In this document: in pieces, positions 16,561 to 29,158 of the stretch
How positions within the stretch are numbered: the stretch's first letter is position 1
Layout of the letters: every line of letters begins with the position of its first letter
Assembly (NCBI GenBank): GCA_030268105.1
Contig: BSDZ01000014.1
Span: forward strand, 3,601,501 to 3,665,500
Reading direction: 5' to 3'
Source of the DNA: Volvox africanus
Taxonomy: Eukaryota > Chlorophyta > Chlorophyceae > Chlamydomonadales > Volvocaceae
DNA length: 64,000 nt
The notes under the pieces: generated by a model
Told to the model about the DNA's origin: nothing
What the model saw: only the letters and a program-made list of their open reading frames with translations
The model's database searches: none
Made by a program: the position numbers and the translations under genes

Positions 16561-18814
16561 ATGATGAACCGCGGCTTCAGTGGCGGTCTCGGGGGCGGGG
16601 GCTCGCTGGGAAACTCGGCAGGTGTGCACATTATGCCTAAAACAATAGCCGATGTCCGGCTTATCATCGCAGAGGGTCTGGGATGTTTAGATTCTTTTCA
16701 CCGGCGAAGAAAAACAACCTAATTTGGGTGATGAAAACTGTTGCGGTGTGTACCAGCTCAGAACCGACCCTTGGGACATGCGACATGGATCCCTTTCCAT
16801 TGAAACATATCGCCAGCGTCATTATTGAAATTGGAAAAAGTTTGACACAAGTAGCTGGCCTTCGTGCAACTTTTTGATTGCTTGGTCTTTTTGAGTTGGT
16901 CACGCTCGCCGCTCGGTGCCAGATTCATTGCGGATATGCTCGACGCGCTGAAGTCGACAAATAGTGTTCTGCGGCCTCCCAGCCCCCTCCTAACATTAAA
17001 CCTCGCAGCTCCGATGTACACCATGCTCCAACGGGGATTTTCACCTGCTCCGGTTCCCCAGAGGACTACTTTCGCCTTCTTGAGGATTACGGCAACCTGA
17101 TCGCGGGTCAGGAGGCCCAACTGGCCAAGCTCCGGCAGCAGCGTGAGGCGCTTATCGCAGAGACGGAGGGAGCGCGGCAACAGAAGGACGCAGCGGCGGA
17201 GCTGGCGGAGGCATCGTGCGCTAGGGCAGCGGTACTGAAGGTGTACGGCATTGCTTTTGGGGTTTGGCTGGGGTCATTAGGGCGGGGCAGGGCTGAGGGC
17301 AGGGCTGAGGCTTGCGGTGGCTGGTTGTGACCTTTCATGCCCAACGCCGTTAGTTATGACTGCTGTAATTGAGTGGTGGTATTTGTTAAGAGGCCGTGAT
17401 TGTGTAGGATGGAATCACACCGCCTGCCATGCTCTGTACGCTAAATTCTATGCACCTGTTGACTCTCACCGCCACTGCCCATCCAGGCCGAGCGCCAAAC
17501 CAAAGAAGTCGAGCTACAGGCGATTCAGGCGAGTAGCTTAGTCGTACGTTTGCCAGTTGTTTGAATGCCGGACGTCCGTCTCCCGTATAGTTTAATTCAT
17601 AGTAATAACTGGGTGAGTGTCCGGCAGGTCGGTGAGTCGTGTGTGCGCCGTTGCAGTATCGGTTGTCTGTATGTGTGGCAGAGGCAGAGGCAGAGGCAGA
17701 GGCAGAGGCAGAGGCAGAGGCAGAGGCAGAGGCAGAGGCAGAGGCAGAGGCAGAGGCAGAGGCAGAGGCAGAGGCAGAGGCAGAGGCAGAGGCAGAGGCA
17801 GAGGCAGAGGCAGAGGCAGAGGCAGAGGCAGAGGCAGGTGGTACTGACAACCGCTACACCAGCTCCCGGCATATACTGGCGGATGTATCTCGAGTTGCCG
17901 CCATGCTACCTGTTGGAGTTCAGGATTGGGAGGGGGGGCAGGAGATCTGGCCGGATCCCACGACTGATGGGCGACCCTTCCCCCTCACTAAGCCCTCCCT
18001 TTTTGTTTGAATTGATTGGATTCATGGATTATTGCATACGATGTACAGTTAGGGGTTTGGTTCTCTCCTTTTTTGGCCGCCCGCAGGAGCGCAACAGCTC
18101 GCTGCGTGACGAAATTCAATTGCTCCGGAACCAGCTAGAGGCATTCCGGGCGGAGCAGTACGACGTCAAGGAAGCCTTTGCGGATAGGTGTGTGATGTGG
18201 TGTGGTGTGGTGTGGTGTGGTGTGGTGTGGTGTGGTGTGGTGTGGTGTGGTGTGGTGTGGTGTGGTGTGGTGTGTATGAAGCGATGGCAGCTGGAGTGGG
18301 GGTTTCAATGGGGGAGAAGGGAAGCAATCGGAGGGGGGTGAATGATGTGTGGGAAGGTCGGTTGGTCGGTTCTTCATTTGCGCAGAGAGGCTCTCTCGTG
18401 CGCTTCGGATCCACCACCTGAGGCTACATGCGCTCATTTGGGGAGTAAGCCCTACCCTGGTAGGTGCCTGACAGCTACAGCACTGCGGTCCCCCCAGCTC
18501 CATGCTGCCGCAGCGCCGTTAGCCTCTGTAGCCAGCTAACAGGTGCATGCATACCGCAACTACGACCACTACGACCCTACCGGCCGCTGTACTGCGCTAT
18601 GGTGCCCTCAGCTGTATGCAGGTTGAGGCACAGATACGTGCCGTACTGGCAGGACAGCAGCCGCCTGGCGGCACCGCGGCAGCGACGGTTGTGCCAGCTG
18701 CACTGGAGCCGTCGGGAAATAGCGGCGCCGCGGATCATCATCATCGTGGTGGCGGTGGCGCAGGTGGTGATGGCGTCGAAGGGGGCGGGTCGGCCATGTT
18801 TCAGAACGTCCCAA

Positions 18815-18848
<34 letters not shown>

Positions 18849-18921
18849 GCAACAAGGGCGCAGACTGGCTATCGAGGGCCCAGATGACCTAGCTGGTGCC
18901 TTTGGGAGTCAGGTGTCGTGA
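16561..18921 (+). CDS. Coiled-coil protein with glutamine-rich C terminus, family not recognised
   Basis: The function is unknown. Well-supported pieces are 17052-17240 (DYFRLLEDYGNLIAGQEAQL followed by a Lys/Arg/Glu/Gln heptad-like helix), 17487-17543, 18087-18187 (ERNSSLRDEIQLLRNQLEAF, coiled coil) and a last exon from about 18542 to the stop at 18921. The last exon encodes VEAQIRAVLAGQQPP, a Gly/His-rich stretch, a run of nine Gln and the end GPDDLAGAFGSQVS. The 5' end is uncertain. An ATG at 16561 opens a Gly-rich exon followed by a segment containing TIADVRLIIAEG. A further exon containing FIADMLDALKSTN near 16915-16965 may lie between, but its junctions could not be phased fully. The 17544-18086 intron holds a long hexanucleotide array and the 18188-18541 intron a pentanucleotide array. 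Long coiled coils with no enzyme motif suggest a structural or cytoskeletal role, which is inference only. Confidence 0.6.
17678..17838. repeat. Perfect (GAGGCA)n hexanucleotide array, about 26 units
   Basis: An uninterrupted array of the hexamer GGCAGA lies inside an intron of the coiled-coil gene. Because the unit is six bases it is open in all frames and produces long artificial reading frames (Arg-Gly, Ala-Glu and Ser-Ala dipeptide runs), which are not genes. Confidence 0.97.
18193..18273. repeat. (GGTGT)n pentanucleotide array
   Basis: About sixteen units of GTGTG/GGTGT start only a few bases after the donor of the exon ending at 18187, in the following intron. The array is G-rich on the transcribed strand and close enough to the 5' splice site that length changes might affect splicing. 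Confidence 0.95.
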
Positions 18922-21900
18922 ATTGTTGGCGCTTACATGCGTGACGGATGTGACGATAATCTTAATTAACTGCCAACCGCTAGGTCAAGTGCATTGGATC
19001 TTGGATTTTGAATCGGTGCTCTGAAAGGATTTAGGACTTCGTGCCGTCCGCTGAGGCTAAAACAGCTTAATCCGGAGATGTGAATGAGGCAAGCAGGGCG
19101 CACGAGCACGGCCTGGTTGATGCGATCCATCAGGTTCAGAACGACCGGCAGGGGAGGGTTGCTGACGTACATACGCACGTGATGAAGGAGGCCTACATCA
19201 GGTGGAGGCTGCACACGCCCGTTTACTTTTCCTGTGTATGTTGACGCACCCCACGATGTATCAAAAACGACAGCCAGTCCTCGCTTTACAGCCTGGCTTA
19301 TCCTTGCTTCGAGTACCAGCACATACACACACCCTATCTGTTAATAGATAACACACATCAGCGGCTTTCAAGGCCCCTCATATAAGAAACTCCAGACACA
19401 GCCACCTCTACTCCACTTACCACAATCTCACACACCTTTCGCCCACCCATACACATACGCAGACACATACAATAGAGCTGGACTCCCGGAAATGAAGCGG
19501 GATGACGTGCTCTCTCCGCAACCCCGTCACCAACAGCACAAGGCGGACGGGGTTGAACGGTTGAACTGTGAACGGGAATTGTGACGACCCTCGGATGACG
19601 CTTATGCAGAAGCCACCAAAGGTTGTGTACACGCACCACCTCCAAGAAACTTCCAATCAAAACAATGCGCAGTGTCTTTATCGTCATCATCATCTGGTAG
19701 ACGCGCTTAAAAACCCTTTCGGTGAAGGAAAAGACACTCCCTCCATCGATGTCGATGCCCCGAGGACGGCGAAGACTTCATCCCCCCTCTATGGAGGCGT
19801 ATCCATCTACCCATTTCAAGGTTGTGCACAACACACCTCACCTACCCTCTGCAGGGGGGGAACGAGACGAGGGAGGCACAGCCTTGCAACGCGATGAGGA
19901 TTACGCGGGGGCAGGACGCGGGCGGGTGATTCCCTCCTTTGTCGGGGACCAGTGATCTGGAGGGCCGCAGCAATCTGGATCTGGATCTGGATCTGGACTA
20001 CAAAGCGACGACGCACAACAATGATGGGGAGATTAATAAGCTCCCACTCCCCTGCTCGAGAGGGGGAGGGCGTTGGGTTCTCTCCACAATACCTGATTAA
20101 GGATACAGCTGTAAGCCGCCCCGGCCAGTGGCGGGCTCAGCAAGATATGTAATATTCACATCACACCCTCCCCCCACGTCCCCACACACACATACACTAC
20201 ACTTCGCAAATGTTCGCACAATGCTTGCTGGAATGCCCCACGCCACACCACACTAGTGTACATCGCGCGGCAGCAGCTTCTTGCTCCAATCGAAGCCGTA
20301 CGAGACCTCCGTACACCAAAGAAGCCAGAGAAGCCAGCCAGTCAGTCAGTCAGTCAGGGATGGAGACGCGTCAGGATAGCGGCCCGTGCTGCGGCCCGCT
20401 TACGCATAACTTTTGGATGTTTGATAGCTCTTGGAGTAAAATCTAGTATCTCCCAACTGCCGTGACTTGACCCAGGCCTACTTAGATCGATCACTGTGCA
20501 AGTCGGCACACCATCAGGATGAACACCATTCGGTAGGTGGTGGCGATGCGGGAGAGGGAAGAGACCGTCGGTCTGCGCTGCATGCCACGCGAAAGAGGCG
20601 GGCACCGGCCGGCGTTGCAGCGCACGCAATGACGGCTTCGGGCCCTAAGCAGGCGCGGGGGGAGGGTCTCCGACTTGCCGTACTGAACAAACAGTTTCCA
20701 TGAGGACATCAACATCCTTAAACTCAAACGCGGCGCCAAATCAACCTGGAACCGGCACTACAGACGATTGAGCATGTCCTAAATCCTAGAAGTCCCACCT
20801 GCTCAATATATATTTTTTTATAATGGCATTTAAATTTGACATTTGAATACCAAAAAACAATAAAAGTTTTTAACAACAACGATAAGAATATGCCGATGAG
20901 CGCAAGGTGCATTGTCGCCCTCGCCAACTACACACAACAGCCCCACCCAACGTACATACAATACATTCCCCATCCGGACGGGGCATTGGGGCGCTCGAAA
21001 TCATTATTGTGTGTTTTGAAACATGCACGGGTTGGGGCCGTACATCCGACTCCCCAATCGCCTCATCCGCCCAACAAGATTGCCATCTTTTGACCAGACA
21101 GCCGACCTGCTGGCGCCTCCCCCCTCCTCCAGCAGCAGCAATCAGTAGCTGCATTCGTAGCTGCCCACCCTGCACGCAGACAGTTTCGCTTCACCGCCTT
21201 CATCTCCCCTTTCCATTTCTCCTATGCCGCAGGTGCATGCATATTCCCGGGGGCCTAGGGAGCTCCACCGGGACCAGATTGGCCCCCCCGACCCGCACGC
21301 CGGCCCCATCGTTTCATTCAGTTTTTCCCATCTTGGGTGCCTCTCCCTCCTTCCAGACCCAGTGCTCTGCCGCGCACTGCCGTGGGTGGGAGGAAGGGTT
21401 TTAGGGTTTAAAACTAAACCCCTAAACCCTCCGAGCCCGGCCTATGAAGCGGCGGCGAGGACACCAACCGCGCACCCATGCAGGGCCCTGGGCCGGGGCT
21501 ACATACCGTACATTACGCGGGCGCGTTAGCGCCAGCCACTTAATGTCCTTCTCTTAACGTCCCCCGCCTCCCTCCGTGCGCCACTGCCACTGTCTGGGCT
21601 AGTTTTAACATGTCACGTCAGCTGTTACCTTGCCGAGCCTCAGCCGGCCCCAGCCCCGGGTGGATATGCAATTCCCCGATGGGAGGTGCGCAAAACCACC
21701 AGCGCCCACTTTGCCACGCACCCATGAGGAGGTGCTCGTCGCCCCTCCCTAGCCAACCAACTCCTCCCCCACCCCCCCGTCTCCAAACCCGTCTCCGGTC
21801 CTCCCCTCCACCGGATGTCTCCCGAGCACCCCGACTGGAGTTGATGGAGCTGGACCACGCACCCGGCACCATAAATCCACATACCCAGCCTTATATATAC

Positions 21901-22090
21901 CTGCAACCTTTCCCATCTGATAAACCCTTCTTGCCTCTTAAGCAATACCGTACACACCACCCACCAACTATCAACCACCAAGTCACACAGGTCCACCGTG
22001 TCCTCTTTAGTCATGTCCTCCCGCAAGCTCATAGCTGCGCTGAGATATCTTTCGAGTGGCTATGTGGGTTAGCCTCTTCTGATGGGCGCG
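18922..22090. other. Convergent spacer between the coiled-coil gene and the carrier gene
   Basis: The genes on both sides point into this region, so it should hold two 3' UTRs. No convincing complete gene was found. Weak coding-like pieces are the frame containing VYIARQQLLAPIEAVRDL near 20256-20340 and a short terminal-exon-like frame at 20695-20782 (FHEDINILKLKRG to a TAA) preceded by an AACAAACAG acceptor. They are on the same strand but could not be joined. The 208-codon frame at 21610-22236 overlaps the last carrier exon on the opposite strand and is a shadow. GGATCT repeats occur at 19974-19994. Confidence 0.5.
21396..21430. repeat. Head-to-head telomere-like motif
   Basis: Two G-rich units of the AGGGTTTTAGGGTTTA type are followed immediately by AAACTAAACCCCTAAACCCT, the reverse orientation of the same kind of unit. 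Green-algal telomeres use TTTTAGGG or TTTAGGG, so this is a very short interstitial telomere-like inverted motif. It could be chance given its size. Confidence 0.5.
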
Positions 22091-25000
22091 TTAGTTTGAC
22101 GAGGACGACCCCGTTGTCGCCGATGCCGCCGTCGCCGGCTCCTCTACGGGGGTCGCCGCCGCCAGCCGAACCTCCGCGTCGCCGCCGCTACCGGAAGCAC
22201 CAGCACCAGCACTACCCTTCTCTGCGTCCTTTGTGAGCTTGTGTGCCGGTATCGGCGTAACAGCCACGTGGTGTGCATCCCACCAGTCCTGACCCAGGCG
22301 CCATACGATGCTGAAGCATATGCCCTGTGAGGCACAGCGTGAGGAAGGGGGGGACCAGCAGGCGATGGAGGGGGGGGTATCGTCACGAGGGCGAACACTA
22401 CGAAGAAGTTCCGAAGTCTTCTGGGCTTAGGATTTCGGTCTTAGCCCTAAGATTAGGGGTTTCTGAAGAAGTCAGTCGCTCTGCGCATCCCCCTCTTTCT
22501 TCCCCCTCGCCCTCCTCTCTCTGTTTATGTGCCCCCCTTTCTCCGCTGCTGGGTGGGGGTCCCCTCCTTGCCCCCATCGCCGTTCCGTCTGTTCCCGTAT
22601 CCGGACGCACCTGCACACCGTTGGCCAGGATCTTGGTCTTAAGGCCGCGACCCATCAGACCCAAAACACCATCCTTCGCGATGATCATCTGGGCCGGGAG
22701 GGAAGGGGGAGGGAACGAAGGTGGGAAGGGGGAGGGAAAGGGGGGAAGGCGAATAAGGAATAGAATAGAGACCCATGACGATTGAAAGACAAAAACGTAC
22801 AGGGCGGGCGTTGGAAAGTGGCTTTGCGCAGTGAGAGTGGGTTGGGGGTGAGGGCTGGGTGGGTTGAGGGTGAGGGGGCTGGGTGGGGTGGGGTGAGGAC
22901 GCACTCACCCGGGCGACCTGGGGGTATGTGGTGGCCTCCGTGGTGGTTTGCTTCGTGGTCTTGATGACGCGGATGGAGTTGGAGGCGCAGTCGCTGACGA
23001 AGGAGGCGCAGAAGCCGAGGACGGCCGAGCGGAGCAGCTTGCGTGGGAGGTCGTCTGACGGGGCCTTGGGCAGGACGCCGTTCAGGTAGTTGTACTGCAC
23101 GCGGAGTAGCAAGGTACGGCCGTGGGCGGGCCGAGGTGGGTGTGAAAGGAAGGAAAATATACAAAGGACGATGACCAAATTGTACGAGGTTTTCCCTCTC
23201 GTGTGTTCCCCTTTGTGGGTTGCCAGTGGGGAGATGCGGGAGATAGCGAATGTACGCCACCTGGTACAGCACTGTCGAGACACAACAATTACCAACTACC
23301 GTAATACCTGCAGGAAAATGTACGGATGGGTTATGGGTTGGCACGCACAATGTACGGCATGGGTTTGACAGCTGGCTGGGGAACTTGCTGAAATAAGGGG
23401 CCGTTAAGCCGTTTGGTTGGGTTTTGTCTCCGTCGTGGAGAGAAAATCTGCTCTCTGGCACGGCACCTCACGAGTCCAATCCGGTCCGACCCACATCCCC
23501 CTCCCCATACACACACACATACACATACACATACACACGCACGCACACACACACGCACACACCACCTCCGCCTCCCCCCCTCCAGCTCCCTCCGTCCCCT
23601 CACCGTGGCGAACCAAGGATAGTGACCCACGAAGGTCGCCGCCGCTGACGCCATAGCCCCGTGGTACAACACGGCGGGACCTCCCGTACGGACCTTGGCG
23701 GCCAGGGCCTTCAGGGCGCCCTTACCCTCCACCTGCGGCCAGATAACAGCGGAGGGGGCGTCGGTGTTGGCCCGTTGTGTGTGTGTGTTGTTATGTGTTA
23801 ACACCGGGTCGGATCTCGCAGGGATGGATCCGCATGCGGAGCTAATCCAAGTACGACATGAATGTACGGACAAACAGTAAAGATTCGGGGTCGAACTGCT
23901 TACGTACATGGATGTATACACATGATGTACGAACACATACACACATTCTCTCTCGACATATACACACTACCACTTCCCATCGTGCACAATCTCCCCCCCC
24001 ACCCTCATCTCCCCCCATTCTCATCCCCACTCCCTCCCCCCCACCCATACCCCACACACATCCCCCTCACACATCCCCCACACACCGACCTGCATGATGG
24101 TCTTGCACGTGTCCAGAGGCATGAGGAAGACCCGGAAGGCGCCCGCGGCTCCCGACGCGGCAAGTGTCTTGACACCCATCGGCAACCCCCGGGTGGCGTC
24201 ATAGCTATCCATCAGGGCAAGAGCACCCGCATTGGCGGCTGTATCGCCGAATCTGGCGTTGGGTGGGGGGTGGTTGCGGGTTGTGGGTGACAAGGGGGGG
24301 GGATGGTATCGAACCTGAAATACGACCTAATGTGATGTCGGCGCACTTGGGGCTCTCAATGAAGCAGTGCAGGAACACGGTCAAAGACGAGGGCAATACA
24401 GATTAGAGATCCTCCAGAGGGCTGCGAGTGACGCGAATTATCCGAGTGACGCGAGGGAATCCTCAACAGTGGGCGGAAACGGCCCTGGTGAACGCAACAC
24501 CAATTAATGTGCCAGCTGCCTTGCCAACGTCCGTCCGTCTCTGCGTCCATGCGTCTGTCTGTCTGTCTGCGTGCGCTGAAGAGCTTATGGCTGAGGGTTT
24601 TTTCCCAGTAGTAAGTCGCTGAAAGACGTGCGGGTGTCAAAAGGCAGGCGAGCAAACCCCTCCCGGGAGGGAACCAGATGCCCCCCCTCCCTGCCCCCGG
24701 CGGACCGCCCACCTGCTCAGTGGGCCTTGCAATAGCGCCGGTAATACACCGCGATAAAAGCGGGGGATGCCACCTTGGCTATACAACGTCTTGAATGCCG
24801 TCATCGTGTCAGTCCCGTACCTGTCGTATAGATAGGACCAGAGATGGGTACAAAGGTAAAAGTATAAGTTTTAATATTTGAAAAGCCTCTGGGAGGAGGC
24901 GGTGAGGTTCCAAAATAAGGCGTAAATTAGATGAAGCAGAATTTCATCCCCACGCGTTGAGAACGGGCGATTATGTCGCTTAACAGCAACCCAAATGGAT

Positions 25001-26006
25001 TTCTTTCATATTTTTTTGCTTCTAATCCCAGTAACGATAATATATTAGTATGCATATATATTGGGAGGTCTTCTGGACTGCAATTACCAGGCATGCCGAG
25101 TGTACTATCTCTTCGCTGCTCCGCTGACCAGTGCGAGTAAGCCCTAAGTACCAGACCGCGCACTGCCGTGGCCTTGTCCGGTGCCGCATATCACTTATGG
25201 ACATACCTATACTGGTAGTTAACGGTCGTCCGCATCCACATGAGCGTGACAACCTGCGGAACAAGTAGCAAAACTGTAAGATATCATGGTATCGTACAGA
25301 GCAGACAGAGAATGGGACGGGGCAGGCTGCGGAAGACTGTAGCTGGGGAATGCCAACGGACGTGATGTCGGCTCATAGGGCATATCAAACAGCCTAAAGT
25401 TGCACGAGGGTAGGATAAGGATGAGCAGCAATAGGCATGGATGCTACAAAGGGCTTATTTATTTATATCGGCAGGTATGCAATAAAAGGAGTGCCCTTGT
25501 GAGCGTAATATTCCGATGCACCTTCAGTGCGGAGCATGAAGAGAACTAAGTGGTATAAAACGCATACAATGAAGGGATATAAATCCACAACATCTAAATA
25601 CAGATCTTTTTGTCTTGCGTTTCGGGCTTCGGGCAAGGCTCGCGCGTTGGCAGTTGAAGTGACCGTCACCCGTCGTCACTTATCAACCATTTACTGTACA
25701 AACCTGTGTGGCCATCGCCGCCATGCCGGGAATGCCACCACCAAGAGCTTTGCGGCCAGCATCGGAAAGAATTTCGCTCAAAGGCTTTGGGCTGGACCGC
25801 ATAGACTCCACGGGCGAGGCGGCGACGATTGGAAGCTGAGTGGGCGATGGTGCATGACTGGTGACCTGTACACCCTCCGCTACAACGGGGCTTTGTCTGA
25901 GATGGCCGAGGGCGCTCGTAAGCACAGGACTTTGAAATCTGATTGCTCTCGACACTCGGGCGGCGTCCGAGTCCGAGGCCTCATGCATCAGTAATTGTAC
26001 TAGCAT
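22091..26006 (-). CDS. Mitochondrial carrier family (SLC25-like) protein
   Basis: Eight exons join in phase to 415 aa: 25704-26006, 25207-25253, 24713-24820, 24090-24252, 23604-23732, 22909-23094, 22611-22688 and 22091-22324. Carrier features are three homologous two-helix repeats. Repeat one contains [13 protein letters not shown] and ends with [19 protein letters not shown]. Repeat two has the carrier signature MPLDTCKT, then [20 protein letters not shown]. Repeat three has a degenerate [14 protein letters not shown] and then [19 protein letters not shown]. Signature one is also degenerate, lacking the usual Pro. I recall this distinctive subtype from algae and other protists; the substrate is not known. 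An N-terminal extension of about 100 residues may be targeting sequence, and the C-terminal 45 residues are Gly/Ala/Ser-rich. The ATG at 26006 is in frame, but a further upstream exon cannot be excluded. Introns carry AC-rich and purine-rich tracts. Confidence 0.9.
23508..23568. repeat. (AC)n-rich microsatellite in carrier intron
   Basis: Alternating CA/CG dinucleotides with interruptions lie in the intron between carrier exons 5 and 6. They open several spurious His/Thr-rich frames. Confidence 0.85.
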
Positions 26007-27998
26007 GTTAATTAAAATTGCTCAGATCGATTGTTCGGAAGATTCGTCACCTGTCCGTCGGTGGTGTCCTGGCAGTTGCGTTCGGTATGCCACGATAGAT
26101 GAAAGAAATTTGTTTAGCTCAGATTAGGATACATTGAAGTAATTGATTTGATTCAAAAGTGCTGTCTGGTATTTTATGATGATAGGTTATGAGCCCTTCG
26201 CTCTGAACGTCCGAAGCATGGTCCGAAGGGCCCCCAAACACCTGCAGGACAGCGTCCGTTGACAGCCGGTAAGGTACGTCAGCCAGGCATCATTAACTTC
26301 CATATGGTTTCCTGAAAGCTTAATATATCATGAATGTAGCTCCGGTAGGACTTCTCCCGCCTCTCGTGAATGATGGCTTGTGAACCCTTAACCGAGAACA
26401 GTTAATGTGTGGCTCTGGGTCAACGTGGAAAAAGACAGAGACTTTATTTCTTATTCGAAAACTATCTTTCCTTACGCTTTTCGTGACCTTATTTGTGTTT
26501 GTCAATTCGGCGTGCGCTTGGACTCGCCAAGAGGGGAGGGGTCTTGTTGTCCTATGATAATTATTGGAGTTTCAAGAGATAATAATTTTTATTGGTGCAC
26601 TTTATATCATAAGAAGCAGTAAAATGTTGGCGCAACTTCGCGCTGAGGAGTGCATGCATAGCACTCGGCGCACGGACGTGACAATTTCGAGGATTTTGAG
26701 AGAGAAAAAATCACTTGTCAAAATGCATCACATCCTCAGATGCATCACGAAAATCTTAAGGCGTGTAAACCTTAAGCGGTGAGCAATATCATGTTTCAGG
26801 TACCTATTCTTTTTGTCACCGCCACATCTAGCGCCATATGCCGCGCAGCCCCTTGCACTGCAAAAAAACGAAAACAACCCAAATCCATCAACTGAATTCC
26901 TTTTAAAATGCACCCTAAAATTAATGGGCACGAACGGGTGCGATAATATCACGCTAAGGAAAGGAGTTTCTCCCTTGGTTTCTACTTTACCGAGCGCACA
27001 CATGAAACGAGGAAATGGTGCTGTCGTGGCGCATTTCTCTGCTGGTGTACTTATGTGCTAAGCAACCTATTTGCATCACGGTACTTCCAACTCGGACAAG
27101 CGTTCTACTCGGGCGGATTTCCGGTTTCCTGCTCGCCGCCCGCCCTCGCCTTCTTGCTCTCTATCTGGCAAGCAGGAAGAACGGGATGGCTATCATACGC
27201 CGAGCACAGCATTGGGTACTGCATCCATGCCTCATCGACATCAGCTGCACCCTGATGCACCAGCTGACCCTGCCAGTGGTTCTCACCCCCGTTGCTTCCC
27301 CGGCTGTGGCGGCGTCCGTGCGCAAAAGACCACCAAAGGTAATCCGCACCCGGTGATGACCAAAAGGCAACTCAATCTTTACGTCAACTCAGACGAAGCC
27401 CCAGCACAAGCCATGTGGCATGTGCTGAGGGGACGGCCTCCATGAAAGTCCATCTCGCAGCTCAGGCCATGGTCTAACCTGCCAGGTTCCGAGACAACCC
27501 GACCCGACCGGACCCGTGAGGACGCATCTTAGTACGGGAGTCAGGAGGTCGTATACGGGCGGCGAGGAAAAGGGATAGGGAAAGGAAGCGGACAGACGGA
27601 AGGGGAGCGAGAACAGGGGAAGATACGCTACAGAGGAGCACTGCAGCAGCTGAAGAGCCCAGAGCTGTCGTGTGTGTGTGTGTGTGTGTGTCTTGTCGTG
27701 TACAACTTACGTGAAGGAGGCAGAAAGGGGGATGGGGAGACCGTGTCAGGAACGGGTTATCGCCACGGAATGTTTTCTTAGCTTTAAAATAATGGTAAAG
27801 AAGTTGGGAGTTGGGAGTTATAAGTTGGAAGTTTTCGACGGTGTTGGTGTCCCTCCTTAACCTCCGTTTAACCTCCTTTTCAGACAACAATCATTCCTCT
27901 TTCATTCCAGAGTGTTCATCTACCGATCGCCATTACCTCACTACTTGCCAACCGAAATTCCAAATGAACTAGTGAACCAACTTGTGGCTTCTTTCCCG

Positions 27999-28145
27999 TC
28001 AGTTATGGCTCAAGGCCCAGCAGCTTCCCTGCCCGTACAAGATACCGCCGTCTATATCGGCATCTACATATCCGTACAACTGCTGGCAGAGGGCCAGCTC
28101 CACGTGCAGTACACCGCCCAGCGCTGCGGCCTCGTGACCCATGGG
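27999..28145 (-). CDS. Orphan terminal-exon candidate, 48 codons plus stop
   Basis: On the minus strand an acceptor (GATTTGCAG) opens a frame PMGHEAAALGGVLHVELALC continuing through QQLYGYVDADIDGGILYG to a TGA. It has no ATG start of its own size class, so it is not an obvious stand-alone gene, but its composition is protein-like and free of the repeats that surround it. A possible upstream exon with a GTATGT donor lies near 28620-28690 in matching phase. The family is not recognised, and it could be a relic. Confidence 0.35.
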   Translation of the reverse strand, partial: PMGHEAAALGGVLHVELALCQQLYGYVDADIDGGILYGQGSCWALSHN

Positions 28146-28730
28146 CTGCAAATCGCCGGCGGCGGCGGCGGCGGCACGGGGGCGGGGGCTGGGGGGGGGG
28201 CAGCGGCAGACTCACAAGCGCACAAATCAGCTGCAGACATAGGGATACTACGGAGTTGGGAGAAGAAGTTTGTTAACCCAGATAAGCATTGCGTGAAGAT
28301 ACGACCGACAAACATAAATATACACACACAGCCTACAATACACACACACAACCTGTGACTCCCCAGACACACAACACACCACCGCTCCTACCAGGTCGAC
28401 TCTCACATCGAACAACTTCTGTCACGGCTTTGCCGCCGACAGACTGACACACCGACAGATGTGCACCAGATAGGCGGACGGATGGACAGACATGCAGACA
28501 GACCAATTTTCCCTGCCAGGTCTCCGAGAGAAGAGAATGGGAGCGACCCTCCAGCATGTGCTGCTGACTCATCACACAACATAAGGCCCACCTAGTCCAT
28601 GACCAGGCTCACAAACATACGGCAACGGTACTGGTGGCAAGAGCAGTACAAACAGAAGCAGCAGTGTGGTAGTTGGTCATCCGATGCGCCAACACCAGCA
28701 ATGACCGGGAAGTAATCGCCGCTGCCGTCA

Positions 28731-28825
28731 CTCCCCTCCCCCCTCCCCCCTTCCCCCCCTCCCCGCTTCCCCCCTTCCCCCCCTCCCCCCCTCCCCCCTT
28801 CCCCCCTTCCCCCCTCCCCCCAATT
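28731..28825. repeat. C/T-rich low-complexity tract
   Basis: Runs of five to six C broken by single T or TT, followed at once by AATTCGATCGATTGGGATCGA. It gives only Pro/Ser-rich spurious frames. Confidence 0.85.
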
Positions 28826-29110
28826 CGATCGATTGGGATCGACGTTTCTTCCTAGGCTTGGATCATCTGTAATTAAGCCATCGGCACTTGTAAGCTTTGC
28901 CATAGCTTTAATCCTATGTGTACTCGCTTGTAACACTGCCCCACTCCGTTAACAACCTAATAGCTTATTCTTATTATTCAATTAGCGTTGTGAATCACGC
29001 TACATTAGGGAGGGAGGGAGGAAGAGGAACGGAGAGGGAGGTCATTTGGTTATGGCGCCGGTCTTGGCCTGCGGCTGTGACCTTGGACGGGACTCGACTG
29101 CACTCCATGG

Positions 29111-29158
29111 TGATAGCTCGTCCATGGGTCCTGCTGATAGCTCGTCCATGGGTCCCAG
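29111..29158. repeat. Tandem duplication, 24-bp unit
   Basis: The unit beginning GATAGCTCGTCCATGGGTCC occurs twice in direct succession, separated by a CTGCT joint. A third CCATGG precedes it. Confidence 0.85.

Noticed and set aside
17678..18273. CRISPR-like or satellite array
   Set aside because: The repeats are contiguous 5-6-bp units without spacers; these are simple tandem repeats in a eukaryotic intron.
17565..18341. 258-codon plus-strand frame with a long Arg-Gln dipeptide run
   Set aside because: It is created by reading through the (GAGGCA)n intron array and the GGTGT array; flanking exons are spliced around it.
21610..22236. 208-codon plus-strand frame
   Set aside because: Its 3' half is antisense to the last carrier exon; the remainder is Pro/Ser-rich with no domain.
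22685..23461. 258-codon minus-strand frame
   Set aside because: It overlaps true carrier exons in the wrong frame and reads through introns.
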